Assembly: GCA_023145275.1 (NCBI GenBank)
Contig: JAGLEB010000013.1
Location: forward strand, 1-20,738
Length of the DNA stretch: 20,738 nucleotides
DNA from: Flavobacteriales bacterium
Lineage (GTDB): Bacteria > Bacteroidota > Bacteroidia > Flavobacteriales > JADGDT01
Direction of reading: 5' to 3'
The notes under the pieces: model-generated
What the model saw: the letters and a program-made list of their open reading frames with translations, nothing else
What the model was told of the DNA's origin: nothing
Database searches by the model: none
Position numbers and translations under genes: made by a program
Part shown: piece after piece, positions 1-7,387 of the stretch
Numbering within the stretch: position 1 is the stretch's first letter
How the letters are laid out: each line of letters begins with the position of its first letter

Positions 1-184
1 TGCACTAAACACGTTCACCTTTAGCCATATTTCGCGATAAAAAAGGGATGATTATCTCTGATTCTAAAGACACAGCGTCACTTAGAGTTACACCGTACTA
101 GCTTCTGCATATGAGATCCATTGGGCCAACACCATAAGTGTATATATCCTTAACTCACAAATAAGTAAACAAAAAGTGCTAAAA
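1..184. other. Left-edge intergenic stretch, no gene recognised
   Basis: All six frames are closed within the first 54 bases, and only very short open stretches follow. A + frame ends at a TAA at 38-40 and could be the last 12 codons of a gene starting left of the window, but 12 residues are too few to judge. I saw no tRNA T-loop, tmRNA, SRP or RNase P signature on either strand, and no convincing terminator hairpin. Confidence 0.4.
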
Positions 185-216
185 TTTGATATGGTAACAA
201 ATTAAATTTAAGTTTG
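185..216 (+). promoter_or_regulatory. Bacteroidota-type promoter of the OmpA-like lipoprotein gene
   Basis: A TTTG at 185-188 is followed after 20 bp by TAAGTTTG at 209-216. The second element matches the Bacteroidota -7 consensus TAnnTTTG exactly, and the first fits the -33 TTG/TTTG element at nearly the usual spacing. The predicted transcription start, about 5-8 nt downstream (around 221-224), leaves a leader of roughly 22-25 nt before the ATG at 246. Confidence 0.6.
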
Positions 217-245
217 CAATAAGTTATCAAGAAAAACACTTCAAT

Positions 246-1181
246 ATGAAAAAAATACTTGTATTAGTAGCGCTTACATTATCCTTAGGCTCGTGCGTAT
301 CGTCTAAAATACACAAAGATTTACAAACAAAATACGATCAAATTTCTGGAGAAAAAAAATTACTTGAAGAAGAGAATCAAAGTTTACAATCAGAGCTTGA
401 TGATAGCCAAAGCAATCTAAAATCTGCTGAAAGTGAATTATCTGCTCTAAAAGAAGACTCTGAGCTTCTAAAAAGAAAATATTCAGCTTTAGAGAAAGAC
501 CACGCATCTTTGTTAGAATCATACAATCTTCTCACCAATAGCAACGATGCATTACTAGCAAAGAATGCACAAAAAAATCTAGATTTATTGAAAGACCTAG
601 AAAACTCAAGAGCTTTATTAGCCGAAGAGAATGCTAAGCTAGAATCGAAAGAGAAGAAAATAAAAGAACTTGAATACTTGATGAGAGAGAGAGAAAACAC
701 TCTATCGGCAATGAAAAAAAGCCTATCAGATGCTCTAAGAGGTTTTGAAGGAAAAGGATTAACCGTTGAACAACGCAATGGAAAAGTTTATGTTTCACTA
801 GAAAATCGCTTGCTTTTCCCTTCGGGAAGCTGGACAGTTAACTCACTGGGGAAAGGTGCAATTAATGACTTGGCTAAAGTGTTATCCACTCAAGATGACA
901 TCAATATTCTTATTGAAGGTCATACTGATGCTGATGCTTACAGAGGTAATGGCACACTTTTAGACAACTGGGATTTATCGGTAAAAAGATCCACAGCAAT
1001 TGTTAGATTACTATTAAACACTAACGGGATAGACCCTACAAGAATCACAGCTGCAGGGCGTAGCAAGTACATACCTGTAGCTACAAATAAAACTGTAGAA
1101 GGAAAGTCAAAAAACAGACGAATAGAAGTAATTATTGAGCCAGACTTAAGCAAGATCGAAGCTATGCTTAGCGGACTGTAA
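246..1181 (+). CDS. OmpA-family lipoprotein with coiled-coil stalk and peptidoglycan-binding domain
   Basis: Likely anchors the outer membrane to peptidoglycan. Residues 1-17 form a lipoprotein signal ending in the lipobox LGSC, with Cys17 the expected lipidated residue. Residues about 25-165 are a heptad-rich, Glu/Lys/Leu-rich coiled coil. Residues about 170-300 are an OmpA C-terminal domain with GHTD at 225-228, the NWDLSVKR block at 241-248 and the NRRIE block at 290-294. In OmpA domains the Asp and Arg of the middle block bind diaminopimelate of the peptidoglycan stem peptide, and both are present (Asp243, Arg248). The architecture resembles Pal or YiaD-type OmpA lipoproteins with an added stalk. 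The start is supported by the signal peptide and the promoter at 185-216. thiL follows after 30 bp, so the two may be co-transcribed, though their functions are unrelated. Family certain; exact partner unknown. Confidence 0.9.
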   Translation: MKKILVLVALTLSLGSCVSSKIHKDLQTKYDQISGEKKLLEEENQSLQSELDDSQSNLKSAESELSALKEDSELLKRKYSALEKDHASLLESYNLLTNSNDALLAKNAQKNLDLLKDLENSRALLAEENAKLESKEKKIKELEYLMRERENTLSAMKKSLSDALRGFEGKGLTVEQRNGKVYVSLENRLLFPSGSWTVNSLGKGAINDLAKVLSTQDDINILIEGHTDADAYRGNGTLLDNWDLSVKRSTAIVRLLLNTNGIDPTRITAAGRSKYIPVATNKTVEGKSKNRRIEVIIEPDLSKIEAMLSGL

Positions 1182-1211
1182 TTTCTTAATACTTATTTAT
1201 ATCTTTAAAAC

Positions 1212-2249
1212 ATGATTGAAGACAAACAACCACAACGCACACCAATCTCAGAACTTGGAGAATTTGGACTAATCGAGCATTTAACTAAGAATATAGAATT
1301 AAAAAACGAATCGACAAAATATGGAATTGGCGACGATTGTGCTATTCTTGATTTTGGAGACAAGCAAACATTAATTTCTACAGACCTTCTTGTTGAAAAC
1401 GTTCATTTCGACCTATCATACGTTCCTCTAAAACACCTAGGCTATAAAGCTATAATGGTAAATTTATCAGACGTATACTCGATGATGGGAAAAGCCACTC
1501 AGGTTACAGTTTCTATTGCCCTGTCTAATCGTTTCCCTATTGAGGCTGTTGAGGAACTCTACGAAGGAATGAGATTAGCATGTAAGCTATATGACATTGA
1601 TTTGATTGGTGGAGATACTACAAGTTCTAATTTAGGCCTTGTGATTTCAGTAACGTCAATTGGCGAAGTAGAGAAAGAAAAAGCAGTAAAAAGAAATGGT
1701 GCTAAAGTTGGGGATCTACTTGTTGTTTCTGGAGATCTTGGAGCAGCATTTATGGGACTTCAAGTTTTAGAGAGAGAAAAAGAAGTTTATAAGGTAAACC
1801 CAAATTCTCAACCAGATTTATCAGGTTATGACTACATAATGGAGCGTCAACTAAAACCTGAAGCTAGGAAAGATATCCCTACTATTCTAAATAGTCTCGA
1901 AGTACAGCCTACATCAATGATTGACATTTCTGATGGACTCTCGTCCGAAATTTTACATATCTGTAAGCAATCAGAAGTAGGATGTAATCTTTACGAAGAC
2001 AAAATTCCTCTCGACCCTACAGTTATTAGCGCCTGCGAAGAGTTTAAGTTAGACTCAACAACTATTGCTTTAAGTGGTGGAGAAGATTACGAACTGCTAT
2101 TTACTATCTCTCAAGACGATTTTGAAAAAGTAAAGGGCAATCCACATATGAGTATAATTGGTCACATAACAGAATCTGGAGCAAACTTAATCACTAGAGC
2201 AGGAGAATCTATACCCCTAAAAGCTCAAGGATGGAACCACATGAAATAA
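1212..2249 (+). CDS. thiL: Thiamine-monophosphate kinase
   Basis: Phosphorylates thiamine monophosphate with ATP to the cofactor thiamine diphosphate, the last step of thiamine biosynthesis, in the cytoplasm. At 345 residues it is full length for ThiL. The AIR-synthase/PurM-like fold is visible: GIGDDCA at 38-44, STDLLVENVHF at 56-66 and GGDT at 133-136 in the N-terminal half (metal and nucleotide binding), then an ISDGLSSE block and SGGEDYELL in the C-terminal half. The ATG at 1212 lies 30 bp after the OmpA-family gene and no promoter motif is seen between them, which suggests read-through transcription. A rho-independent terminator follows at 2304-2343. No other thiamine genes are in the window. 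Confidence 0.95.
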   Translation: MIEDKQPQRTPISELGEFGLIEHLTKNIELKNESTKYGIGDDCAILDFGDKQTLISTDLLVENVHFDLSYVPLKHLGYKAIMVNLSDVYSMMGKATQVTVSIALSNRFPIEAVEELYEGMRLACKLYDIDLIGGDTTSSNLGLVISVTSIGEVEKEKAVKRNGAKVGDLLVVSGDLGAAFMGLQVLEREKEVYKVNPNSQPDLSGYDYIMERQLKPEARKDIPTILNSLEVQPTSMIDISDGLSSEILHICKQSEVGCNLYEDKIPLDPTVISACEEFKLDSTTIALSGGEDYELLFTISQDDFEKVKGNPHMSIIGHITESGANLITRAGESIPLKAQGWNHMK

Positions 2250-2303
2250 ATTTATTTTTATAGTAATATTCTAATGAATTTGCAAAACTGTACTATGCAA
2301 AAT

Positions 2304-2343
2304 GAGCTGAAATATATCATATATTTTTCAGCTCAATTTTTTG
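2304..2343 (+). terminator. Rho-independent terminator after thiL
   Basis: GAGCTGAAA at 2304-2312 pairs with TTTCAGCTC at 2326-2334 (9 perfect base pairs). A further AT-rich partial pairing lies inside, and a T-run at 2337-2342 follows. It separates the OmpA-thiL unit from glsA. Confidence 0.8.
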
Positions 2344-2374
2344 TTACTTAGTACTTGCAAATACCATTTCAACA

Positions 2375-3292
2375 ATGAAAGATTATCAAGAAATAATAAA
2401 TCGTATTTTTGAGGAAATACAACCTTTATTAGGTAAGGGAAATGTGGCTGATTATATTCCTGCATTGGCAAAAAAAGACAGTAGTAAATTTGCTATGGTC
2501 GTAAAGCTTTTAGATGGCAAAACTTTTGGCATTGGTGATGTAGATGAATATTTCTCGATTCAAAGTATATCAAAAGTACTCTCTTTAACGACTGTAATTA
2601 GAGACACTGACGACTTCCTTAAAACGAGGTGTGGAAAAGAACCTTCGGGAACACCATTCAACTCTTTGATACAGCTAGAATATGAAAATGGTATTCCTCG
2701 TAATCCATTTATTAATTCAGGTGCATTAGTTACGACTGACCAGATGTACAGCAATTTCGATAATCCAAAAAGAGACTTCTTGAAATTTGTTAGAACTATT
2801 TCAAATAACAATGAAATTGATTACAACCACAAAATTTCTTCTTCAGAGGCTAGTGTGGGATTCAGAAATGCGTCATTAGTTAATTTAATGAAGGATTACA
2901 ATAACATCGACAACCCAGTAGACGAGGTTTTAAAAACCTATTACAATCAATGCTCAATAGAGATGAACTGTGAATTGATTTGCGACACCTTTGAGTTTTT
3001 AACGAACCACGGTAAGAATCCTAAAACAGGGAAACGAATCATAAGTATTGGCCGTGCAAAAAGGATTAACGCATTAATGCTAACTTGCGGAACGTATGAT
3101 GCTGTTGGAGACGTAGCATACAGAGTTGGCTTACCTGCTAAAAGCGGTGTTGGAGGTGGGATAGTGGCTATAGTTCCAGGAGTGCTTACTGTAGCAGTAT
3201 GGTCGCCAGGCCTAGATAAAAAAGGTAATTCTCTTGCAGGTGTAAAAGCCCTTGAATTATTTACAAGCTATGCAGAAAACTCAATTTTTTAA
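2375..3292 (+). CDS. glsA: Glutaminase A (serine-dependent beta-lactamase-like fold)
   Basis: Hydrolyses L-glutamine to glutamate and ammonia in the cytoplasm. The 305-residue length is typical of the bacterial glutaminase family. The catalytic Ser-x-x-Lys is visible as Ser64 and Lys67 in the QSISKV block. Other family hallmarks are NPFINSGAL in the middle third and the C-terminal GLPAKSGVGGGI, followed by PGVLTVAVWSPGLD and a KALELF stretch. All key motifs are intact. The gene follows a terminator and is followed after 22 bp by a histidine kinase read in the same direction, so the two could share a transcript. Whether that kinase senses nitrogen status cannot be told from sequence. No signal peptide. 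Confidence 0.95.
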   Translation: MKDYQEIINRIFEEIQPLLGKGNVADYIPALAKKDSSKFAMVVKLLDGKTFGIGDVDEYFSIQSISKVLSLTTVIRDTDDFLKTRCGKEPSGTPFNSLIQLEYENGIPRNPFINSGALVTTDQMYSNFDNPKRDFLKFVRTISNNNEIDYNHKISSSEASVGFRNASLVNLMKDYNNIDNPVDEVLKTYYNQCSIEMNCELICDTFEFLTNHGKNPKTGKRIISIGRAKRINALMLTCGTYDAVGDVAYRVGLPAKSGVGGGIVAIVPGVLTVAVWSPGLDKKGNSLAGVKALELFTSYAENSIF

Positions 3293-3314
3293 AATCATTT
3301 ATTATATTTAACCT

Positions 3315-4055
3315 GTGGGAGACTATAGCAATATTGGGTATATAATCATTATTTTTACAGGGATTTTATTTCTGCTAAGCTTAGTGCTAGTGCTATTTAT
3401 TGTTGCTAATCAGAAAAAGAAATTAGCAACCGAAATACTCCGCGAAAAAGAGAAAAATCAATTTCAAGAAACATTAATGACATCCATTATTAGAGCTCAA
3501 GATGATGAAAAAACTAGCATAGGTAGAGAGCTTCACGACAATATTAATGGATTAATGATGATTGCTAAACTGAACATCCAACGAATTAATGACAATACTA
3601 CTGATGCTCTTAAATCATTAGATGAGGCCATGCATCAAACACGTAATCTTTCACACGGGCTTTCTTTTAGCACCCTCGAAACTTATGGCTTAGATTATAC
3701 TATTTCGCAATATTTAAAAAGGATAGAAAATAATGCTGATCTCAATATAAAATTTGAATACAATGTAATTAACGACCCTGATTTAGACATATCTAAGCAA
3801 TTGTTCAGAATTCTTCAAGAAGCTGTAATGAATGTAAACAAATATGCCAAAGCGAACAATCTTAGAGTAGAAGTCACTACAATGAACGATAAGTTAACGA
3901 TGCGTATTGAAGATGATGGCATAGGATTTGACATTGATAAGAACAAAAATGGTATAGGCCTTCACAATATGGAATTGAGAGCTAAATCTATATCCTCATC
4001 CCTAACTATAAGTTCAAAGATAGCCAAGGGCACAAGTATTTTAGTCACTATTTAA
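3315..4055 (+). CDS. Small membrane-anchored histidine kinase, NarL/LiaS (HisKA_3) type, orphan
   Basis: A sensor kinase of the HisKA_3/HATPase_c class. One transmembrane helix spans about residues 8-31. It is followed by a short linker and the dimerisation and phosphoacceptor helix with His74 in the GRELHD block. The ATP-binding domain shows the N-box around Glu169/Asn173, then DDGIGF at 200-205 and NGIGLHNM at 212-219. There is no periplasmic or PAS sensor domain, so the input signal must come through the membrane helix or a partner. The start is a GTG at 3315. An in-frame TAA at 3309 excludes anything further upstream, and the next Met (residue 55) would remove the membrane helix. No LuxR-type response regulator is present in the window, so its partner must be encoded elsewhere. 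Such short one-TM kinases are common in Bacteroidota. Confidence 0.88.
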   Translation: MGDYSNIGYIIIIFTGILFLLSLVLVLFIVANQKKKLATEILREKEKNQFQETLMTSIIRAQDDEKTSIGRELHDNINGLMMIAKLNIQRINDNTTDALKSLDEAMHQTRNLSHGLSFSTLETYGLDYTISQYLKRIENNADLNIKFEYNVINDPDLDISKQLFRILQEAVMNVNKYAKANNLRVEVTTMNDKLTMRIEDDGIGFDIDKNKNGIGLHNMELRAKSISSSLTISSKIAKGTSILVTI

Positions 4056-4146
4056 TAATATACAATCAAGCACATCCTCAAATAGTTACTTATTTTATAC
4101 TGAAATATTTCGAAACATACTACTATTAATTGACAAATAAATTACT

Positions 4147-4154
4147 TAACTTTG
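4147..4154 (+). promoter_or_regulatory. -7 promoter element in front of a candidate small RNA
   Basis: TAACTTTG matches TAnnTTTG exactly and lies in the gap between two genes, with no + strand ORF downstream before the terminator at 4219. A TTG at 4130-4132 is only 14 bp upstream, shorter than the usual 17-20 bp, so the -33 element is uncertain. The predicted start is near 4160. Confidence 0.45.
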
Positions 4155-4159
4155 ACTCA

Positions 4160-4258
4160 GTATCAAAAAAGTGCTTAGACAAAGAAGTTGTAGTTTTTTA
4201 TTGTAATATTTAGGTTTTACCGACTCAATGCACATGTATTGAGTCGGTTTTATTTTTA
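4160..4258 (+). ncRNA. Candidate small RNA of about 100 nt, ending in a strong terminator
   Basis: An exact -7 element at 4147-4154 predicts a transcript starting near 4160. A strong intrinsic terminator closes it at about 4255. The body is A/U-rich and single-stranded-looking, with no credible ORF. The terminator stem is 160 nt beyond the stop codon of the histidine kinase, unusually far for that gene's own terminator. The alternative is a long 3' UTR of the kinase mRNA, or an sRNA processed from it. It resembles no RNA family I know by sight. Confidence 0.4.
4219..4258 (+). terminator. Strong rho-independent terminator
   Basis: ACCGACTCAAT at 4219-4229 pairs with ATTGAGTCGGT at 4238-4248. 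The helix extends inward by a G-T and a C-G pair, giving a 13-bp stem with the 4-nt loop ACAT. A T-rich tract at 4248-4257 follows. The tract is only on the + side, so it acts on + transcription (candidate sRNA or kinase mRNA), not on the minus-strand crotonase gene ending at 4266. Confidence 0.9.
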
Positions 4259-4265
4259 TGAGAAA

Positions 4266-5030
4266 TTAATCTTTAATTTTTTTTAATGCAGCTTTCGTAA
4301 ATTCAGACAAGACTAAGCTCCCACTAATTTTGGCATTTTCGAATAATCGTCTATCCCAATGTTCGGTATCTTTCCACAATGTTTTTTTCATTTCACTGAT
4401 AGCTTCTTCGCTATATGACGATAGTGATTCTAATAGTTCTGCCGACGTTTTAATCATGTCATTTTTATTATCGAAAACTTCAGAATACATCCCTTTTTTC
4501 AACGCCCACGATGCATCTCTCCAGTTTTTTGCATCAATACTTAATTCCGACAATCCCGAAATTCCAATTTTTCGTTCTACTGCAGGAGCTATAACAAACG
4601 GGCCAATACCAATAGACAATTCACTTAGCTTAATAGACGCCCCTCTTGTAGCAAAACAGTAATCGAAAGCACAGGCTAACCCCACACCTCCACCAACAGC
4701 CTTTCCTTGCACTTCGCCAACAACAAATTTGGGAATCTTCCTTATAGCGTTAATAACTCTCGCAAAGCCACTAAAAAATCTCTCTCCAACTATTTTGTCT
4801 TCTATATCTAAAAGCTCATCAAATGACGCACCGGCGCAAAAAGCTCCATCGCCAGCACTTCTAATAAGTACACACTTTACATTTTTATCACTCCCTGCCT
4901 TATAAATCGCCCTCTCGAGGCTATCTAGCAAACTGCTTGGCAAAGAATTACCCTTTGGATGATAAAATTCTATAATGACTATAGAGTTATTATTTATAGT
5001 ATTTGTATTAACGTATCCGGTCATAATCAT
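4266..5030 (-). CDS. Enoyl-CoA hydratase/isomerase (crotonase) family protein
   Basis: A soluble crotonase-fold enzyme that should bind an acyl-CoA and stabilise an enolate. The two oxyanion-hole segments are clear: FCAGAS at 64-69 and GGGVGLA at 113-119. Of the two catalytic glutamates of mitochondrial enoyl-CoA hydratase, the second is kept (Glu137 in SELSIG). The first (Glu144 in the rat enzyme, within GGGCELA) is Gly117 here. This Gly variant together with an I-x-P-F-V-I-x-P stretch resembles methylglutaconyl-CoA hydratase-like proteins of leucine breakdown, but the substrate cannot be fixed from sequence. Length (254 aa) is normal. Two in-frame ATGs (codons 1 and 3) make the exact start ambiguous. 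It is a single gene, divergent from the ZIP transporter. Confidence 0.85.
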   Translation of the reverse strand: MIMTGYVNTNTINNNSIVIIEFYHPKGNSLPSSLLDSLERAIYKAGSDKNVKCVLIRSAGDGAFCAGASFDELLDIEDKIVGERFFSGFARVINAIRKIPKFVVGEVQGKAVGGGVGLACAFDYCFATRGASIKLSELSIGIGPFVIAPAVERKIGISGLSELSIDAKNWRDASWALKKGMYSEVFDNKNDMIKTSAELLESLSSYSEEAISEMKKTLWKDTEHWDRRLFENAKISGSLVLSEFTKAALKKIKD

Positions 5031-5095
5031 ATATTTGATAACTCATTACTTTGCAATATGACAATTTTTGATATTTAAAACAAAATATTAGCACT

Positions 5096-5920
5096 ATGTT
5101 TCAAAATTTACAAGATTGGTTCATTGGCCAGGATGCTATTTTTCAGGCTTTCTTGGCTACCTTATTCACATGGGGAGTAACGGCCCTAGGGGCTTCTCTA
5201 GTTTTTGTAATGGGCGATATGAAGAGAAAGTATTTCGATGGCATGCTAGGTTTCACTGGAGGAGTGATGCTCGCAGCTAGTTTTTGGTCGTTACTAGCTC
5301 CCTCTATTGAAATGAGTAAAGAGTTAGGACTTATTCCGTGGCTACCTCCAGCAATTGGTTTCGGGCTTGGCGCTCTTTTTCTATTCACCTTAGACAAATT
5401 AGTTCCACACCTGCATATAAATTTTAACGAAGATGAAAAAGAAGGTATAAAAACAGATTGGCACAAATCAACTCTCCTTGTAATGGCAATTACTTTGCAC
5501 AATATTCCTGAAGGTCTAGCTGTGGGAGTTGCTTTTGGGGCAATAGGGGCTGGATTCGATGGTGCTAGCATATCTGCAGCAGTAGTTTTGACTATTGGAA
5601 TTGGAATACAAAATTTTCCAGAAGGCACCGCCGTTTCACTACCATTGAGAAGACAGGGGGTTAGCAAGTTAAAGAGTTTCTGGTTTGGACAACTATCTGG
5701 TGCAGTAGAACCAATTGCAGGAGTATTAGGCGCTATTGCCGTTATTTATGCACAACCTATTCTTCCATATGCCCTGTCGTTTGCTGCAGGAGCGATGGTT
5801 TACGTTGTTGTTGAAGAAGTTATTCCAGAATCACAAAGAGATAAATATACTGACACTTCTACCCTTGGACTAATTGGTGGATTTATACTAATGATGATAT
5901 TAGATGTTGGATTAGGCTAA
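5096..5920 (+). CDS. ZIP-family divalent metal transporter (GufA-like)
   Basis: An inner-membrane transporter expected to import zinc or related divalent metals. About eight hydrophobic segments are visible. The metal-path motifs of the ZIP family are both present: HNIPEG at 135-140 (helix 4) and QNFPEG at 172-177 (helix 5). A VVVEEVIPE stretch follows at 237-245. The cytoplasmic loop at about 101-125 carries three histidines and an acidic stretch, as in many ZIP proteins. The 274-residue length and the gufA-type motifs suit the bacterial ZIP subgroup. It is divergent from the crotonase gene. purN follows in the same direction after 74 bp, with a small weak hairpin at 5957-5973 between them. 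Metal specificity cannot be read from sequence. Confidence 0.9.
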   Translation: MFQNLQDWFIGQDAIFQAFLATLFTWGVTALGASLVFVMGDMKRKYFDGMLGFTGGVMLAASFWSLLAPSIEMSKELGLIPWLPPAIGFGLGALFLFTLDKLVPHLHINFNEDEKEGIKTDWHKSTLLVMAITLHNIPEGLAVGVAFGAIGAGFDGASISAAVVLTIGIGIQNFPEGTAVSLPLRRQGVSKLKSFWFGQLSGAVEPIAGVLGAIAVIYAQPILPYALSFAAGAMVYVVVEEVIPESQRDKYTDTSTLGLIGGFILMMILDVGLG

Positions 5921-5994
5921 AAATCATTTGGTATTATTTTTCATTCTTTAAGCAGCTATCTTTTCAGAAGATATATCTTTACAAAAAAAACACA

Positions 5995-6567
5995 ATGACA
6001 CGTATTGCTATTTTCGCATCTGGATCTGGGTCAAATGCACAAAACATTGCTGAATACTTTAAAGAGGATTCTGAAATTTCAATCCCATTAATCCTAGCAA
6101 ACAAAGCCGATGCTTATGTTTTGGAGAGAGCAAAGAATCTCAATATAGATTCTATTATTTTCTCCAATAAGGAACTTCAAAGTACAGATGTAGTGATTGA
6201 CAAATTGAAAGAATACGATATTAATTTTATTGTATTAGCAGGATTTTTATTAAGAATACCAGAAAATATCACTGCTGCATTTCCAAATAAGATTATTAAT
6301 ATTCACCCTGCTTTGCTACCTAAATACGGCGGAAAGGGAATGTATGGAATGAATGTGCACAATGCTGTAGTAGAAAATAAAGAGAAAGAGTCGGGTATAA
6401 CTATTCACTTTGTAAATGAGAATTACGATGAGGGCCAAATTATATTTCAATCTAAAATAGCTGTATATACTAACGATACAGCCCAAGATGTTGCAGATAA
6501 AATACACACTCTAGAATACAATAACTTCCCAAGAGTTATTGGAGAAGCAATCAGCTCACTTCGATAA
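5995..6567 (+). CDS. purN: Phosphoribosylglycinamide formyltransferase 1
   Basis: Transfers a formyl group from 10-formyl-tetrahydrofolate to GAR, the third step of de novo purine synthesis, in the cytoplasm. The phosphate-binding N-terminus reads FASGSGSN. The catalytic Asn-x-His is Asn102/His104 in NIHPALLP, and the catalytic Asp is Asp145 in the NYDEGQ block, matching E. coli N106/H108/D144. Length 190 is normal. The Bacteroidota acpP-fabF-rnc neighbours often found beside purN are absent. An imperfect -7-like TATCTTTA at 5974-5981 lies just upstream and could drive a very short leader. The long hairpin at 6598-6659 lies downstream. Confidence 0.95.
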   Translation: MTRIAIFASGSGSNAQNIAEYFKEDSEISIPLILANKADAYVLERAKNLNIDSIIFSNKELQSTDVVIDKLKEYDINFIVLAGFLLRIPENITAAFPNKIINIHPALLPKYGGKGMYGMNVHNAVVENKEKESGITIHFVNENYDEGQIIFQSKIAVYTNDTAQDVADKIHTLEYNNFPRVIGEAISSLR

Positions 6568-6587
6568 GACATATTAGTTTCTTTATA

Positions 6588-6659
6588 GAAAAGAAAAAGG
6601 CTATATCAAAAACCTTAAACTCGTCATACACGACGTTGAATAGGTTTTTAATATAGCCT
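6588..6659 (-). terminator. Long two-part hairpin terminator of the DUF3127 gene
   Basis: AGGCTATAT at 6598-6606 pairs with ATATAGCCT at 6651-6659. After one C-A mismatch, AAAAACCT at 6608-6615 pairs with AGGTTTTT at 6642-6649. A small inner hairpin CGTC/GACG (6622-6625 with 6632-6635) sits in the loop. Read on the minus strand the stem is followed by a run of T's with one C (6590-6597), so it terminates the minus-strand gene. On the + strand no T-run follows, so its effect on purN is less certain. Confidence 0.8.
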
Positions 6660-6685
6660 CAAAATAATTTTCTGAAATCAAATTC

Positions 6686-7087
6686 CTAGAAAGGAAGATC
6701 GTCTTCTGAGTTGCTTGACCCTCCAACTTCAGGAGCTGCAGGAGCTGCTGGCACAGGATTAGGAGCATATCCTCCAGCTTGTGGCTGATTAGGAGCTGCT
6801 GCTTGTTGTGCTTGATATGCCTCAAGTCTCCAACCTTGAATAGAGTTAAAATACTTAGTAACGCCTTCAGGGTTAACCCACTCACGGCCTCTTAAGTTAA
6901 TAAAAACTCTAACTTCTTGTCCCATTTGATATTGATCTAGCATATTTACATTATCCTGAACAAACTCTATCATGATTGATTGAGGATATTGATCAAATGT
7001 CTCTACCACTAATTCGCGTTTTCTAAATCCGTTCGCGCCAAAAGTTTGCGTCTGCCCGATTACTTTTACTCTTCCTGTAACTTCCAT
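6686..7087 (-). CDS. DUF3127 OB-fold protein with SSB-like acidic C-terminal tip
   Basis: A 133-residue protein of the Bacteroidota family DUF3127. The N-terminal ~95 residues look like a small beta-barrel (OB-fold) domain starting MEVTGRV. The middle (about 95-125) is a disordered Ala/Pro/Gln/Gly-rich linker. The chain ends in EDDLPF. That layout mirrors single-stranded DNA-binding protein: an OB fold, a flexible linker, and a D-D-(I/L)-P-F tip that in SSB recruits repair and replication proteins. Nucleic-acid binding is therefore a reasonable inference, but SSB's typical sequence is not seen in the barrel. It has its own terminator at 6588-6659. No neighbouring DNA-metabolism gene is in the same operon. 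Confidence 0.85.
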   Translation of the reverse strand: MEVTGRVKVIGQTQTFGANGFRKRELVVETFDQYPQSIMIEFVQDNVNMLDQYQMGQEVRVFINLRGREWVNPEGVTKYFNSIQGWRLEAYQAQQAAAPNQPQAGGYAPNPVPAAPAAPEVGGSSNSEDDLPF

Positions 7088-7360
7088 CTTATTATAACTT
7101 GATTATATTCAACATAGTAGGCAACAATACATCTTCATCTTCCTCAATATTACACACTGTTATTGCCTTCGATTATAAGTATTAATCTACTCGTGCAAAT
7201 TTGCTTAATATTTCGATTAATGCAACATTTTATTTCGCTATTTTTTCAACAGTTTATAGAAATCCTAGTTTTTACAAAAACTTCACATTAATTTTAAATA
7301 CTATTCAATAAGGCGCGATAATTAATATCCATATACATAAGAAATATTGACAATTTCTTT
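7088..7360. other. Divergent intergenic region, no gene seen
   Basis: An AT-rich spacer between the divergent DUF3127 and histidine-kinase genes. It holds a 10-bp palindrome GCAAATTTGC at 7195-7204, which could be an operator or chance. No ORF, RNA family or terminator was recognised. No exact minus-strand -7 element for the DUF3127 gene was found. Confidence 0.4.
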
Positions 7361-7368
7361 TAAATTTG
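7361..7368 (+). promoter_or_regulatory. -7 promoter element of the two-TM histidine kinase gene
   Basis: TAAATTTG is an exact TAnnTTTG match 19 bp before the ATG at 7388. The transcription start would be near 7374, leaving a leader of only about 14 nt. No good -33 TTG lies at the usual distance. Confidence 0.45.
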
Positions 7369-7387
7369 TTTTTTCAGACAATAACTA

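Noticed and set aside
1..184. Possible RNA gene at the left edge
   Set aside because: No family signature, no long stem and no promoter-terminator pair could be found on either strand.
377..778. 133-codon minus-strand ORF opposite the OmpA-like coiled coil
   Set aside because: Ser/Phe-rich translation, which is what the complement of a Glu/Lys/Leu-rich coiled coil gives. Shadow frame.
5143..5667. 174-codon minus-strand ORF opposite the ZIP gene
   Set aside because: It is antisense to a gene with all ZIP motifs, has no recognisable family and no promoter. A shadow frame.
5957..5973. Hairpin TATCTT/AAGATA between the ZIP gene and purN as a terminator
   Set aside because: Six weak pairs without a clear T-tract. 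Termination is not supported.
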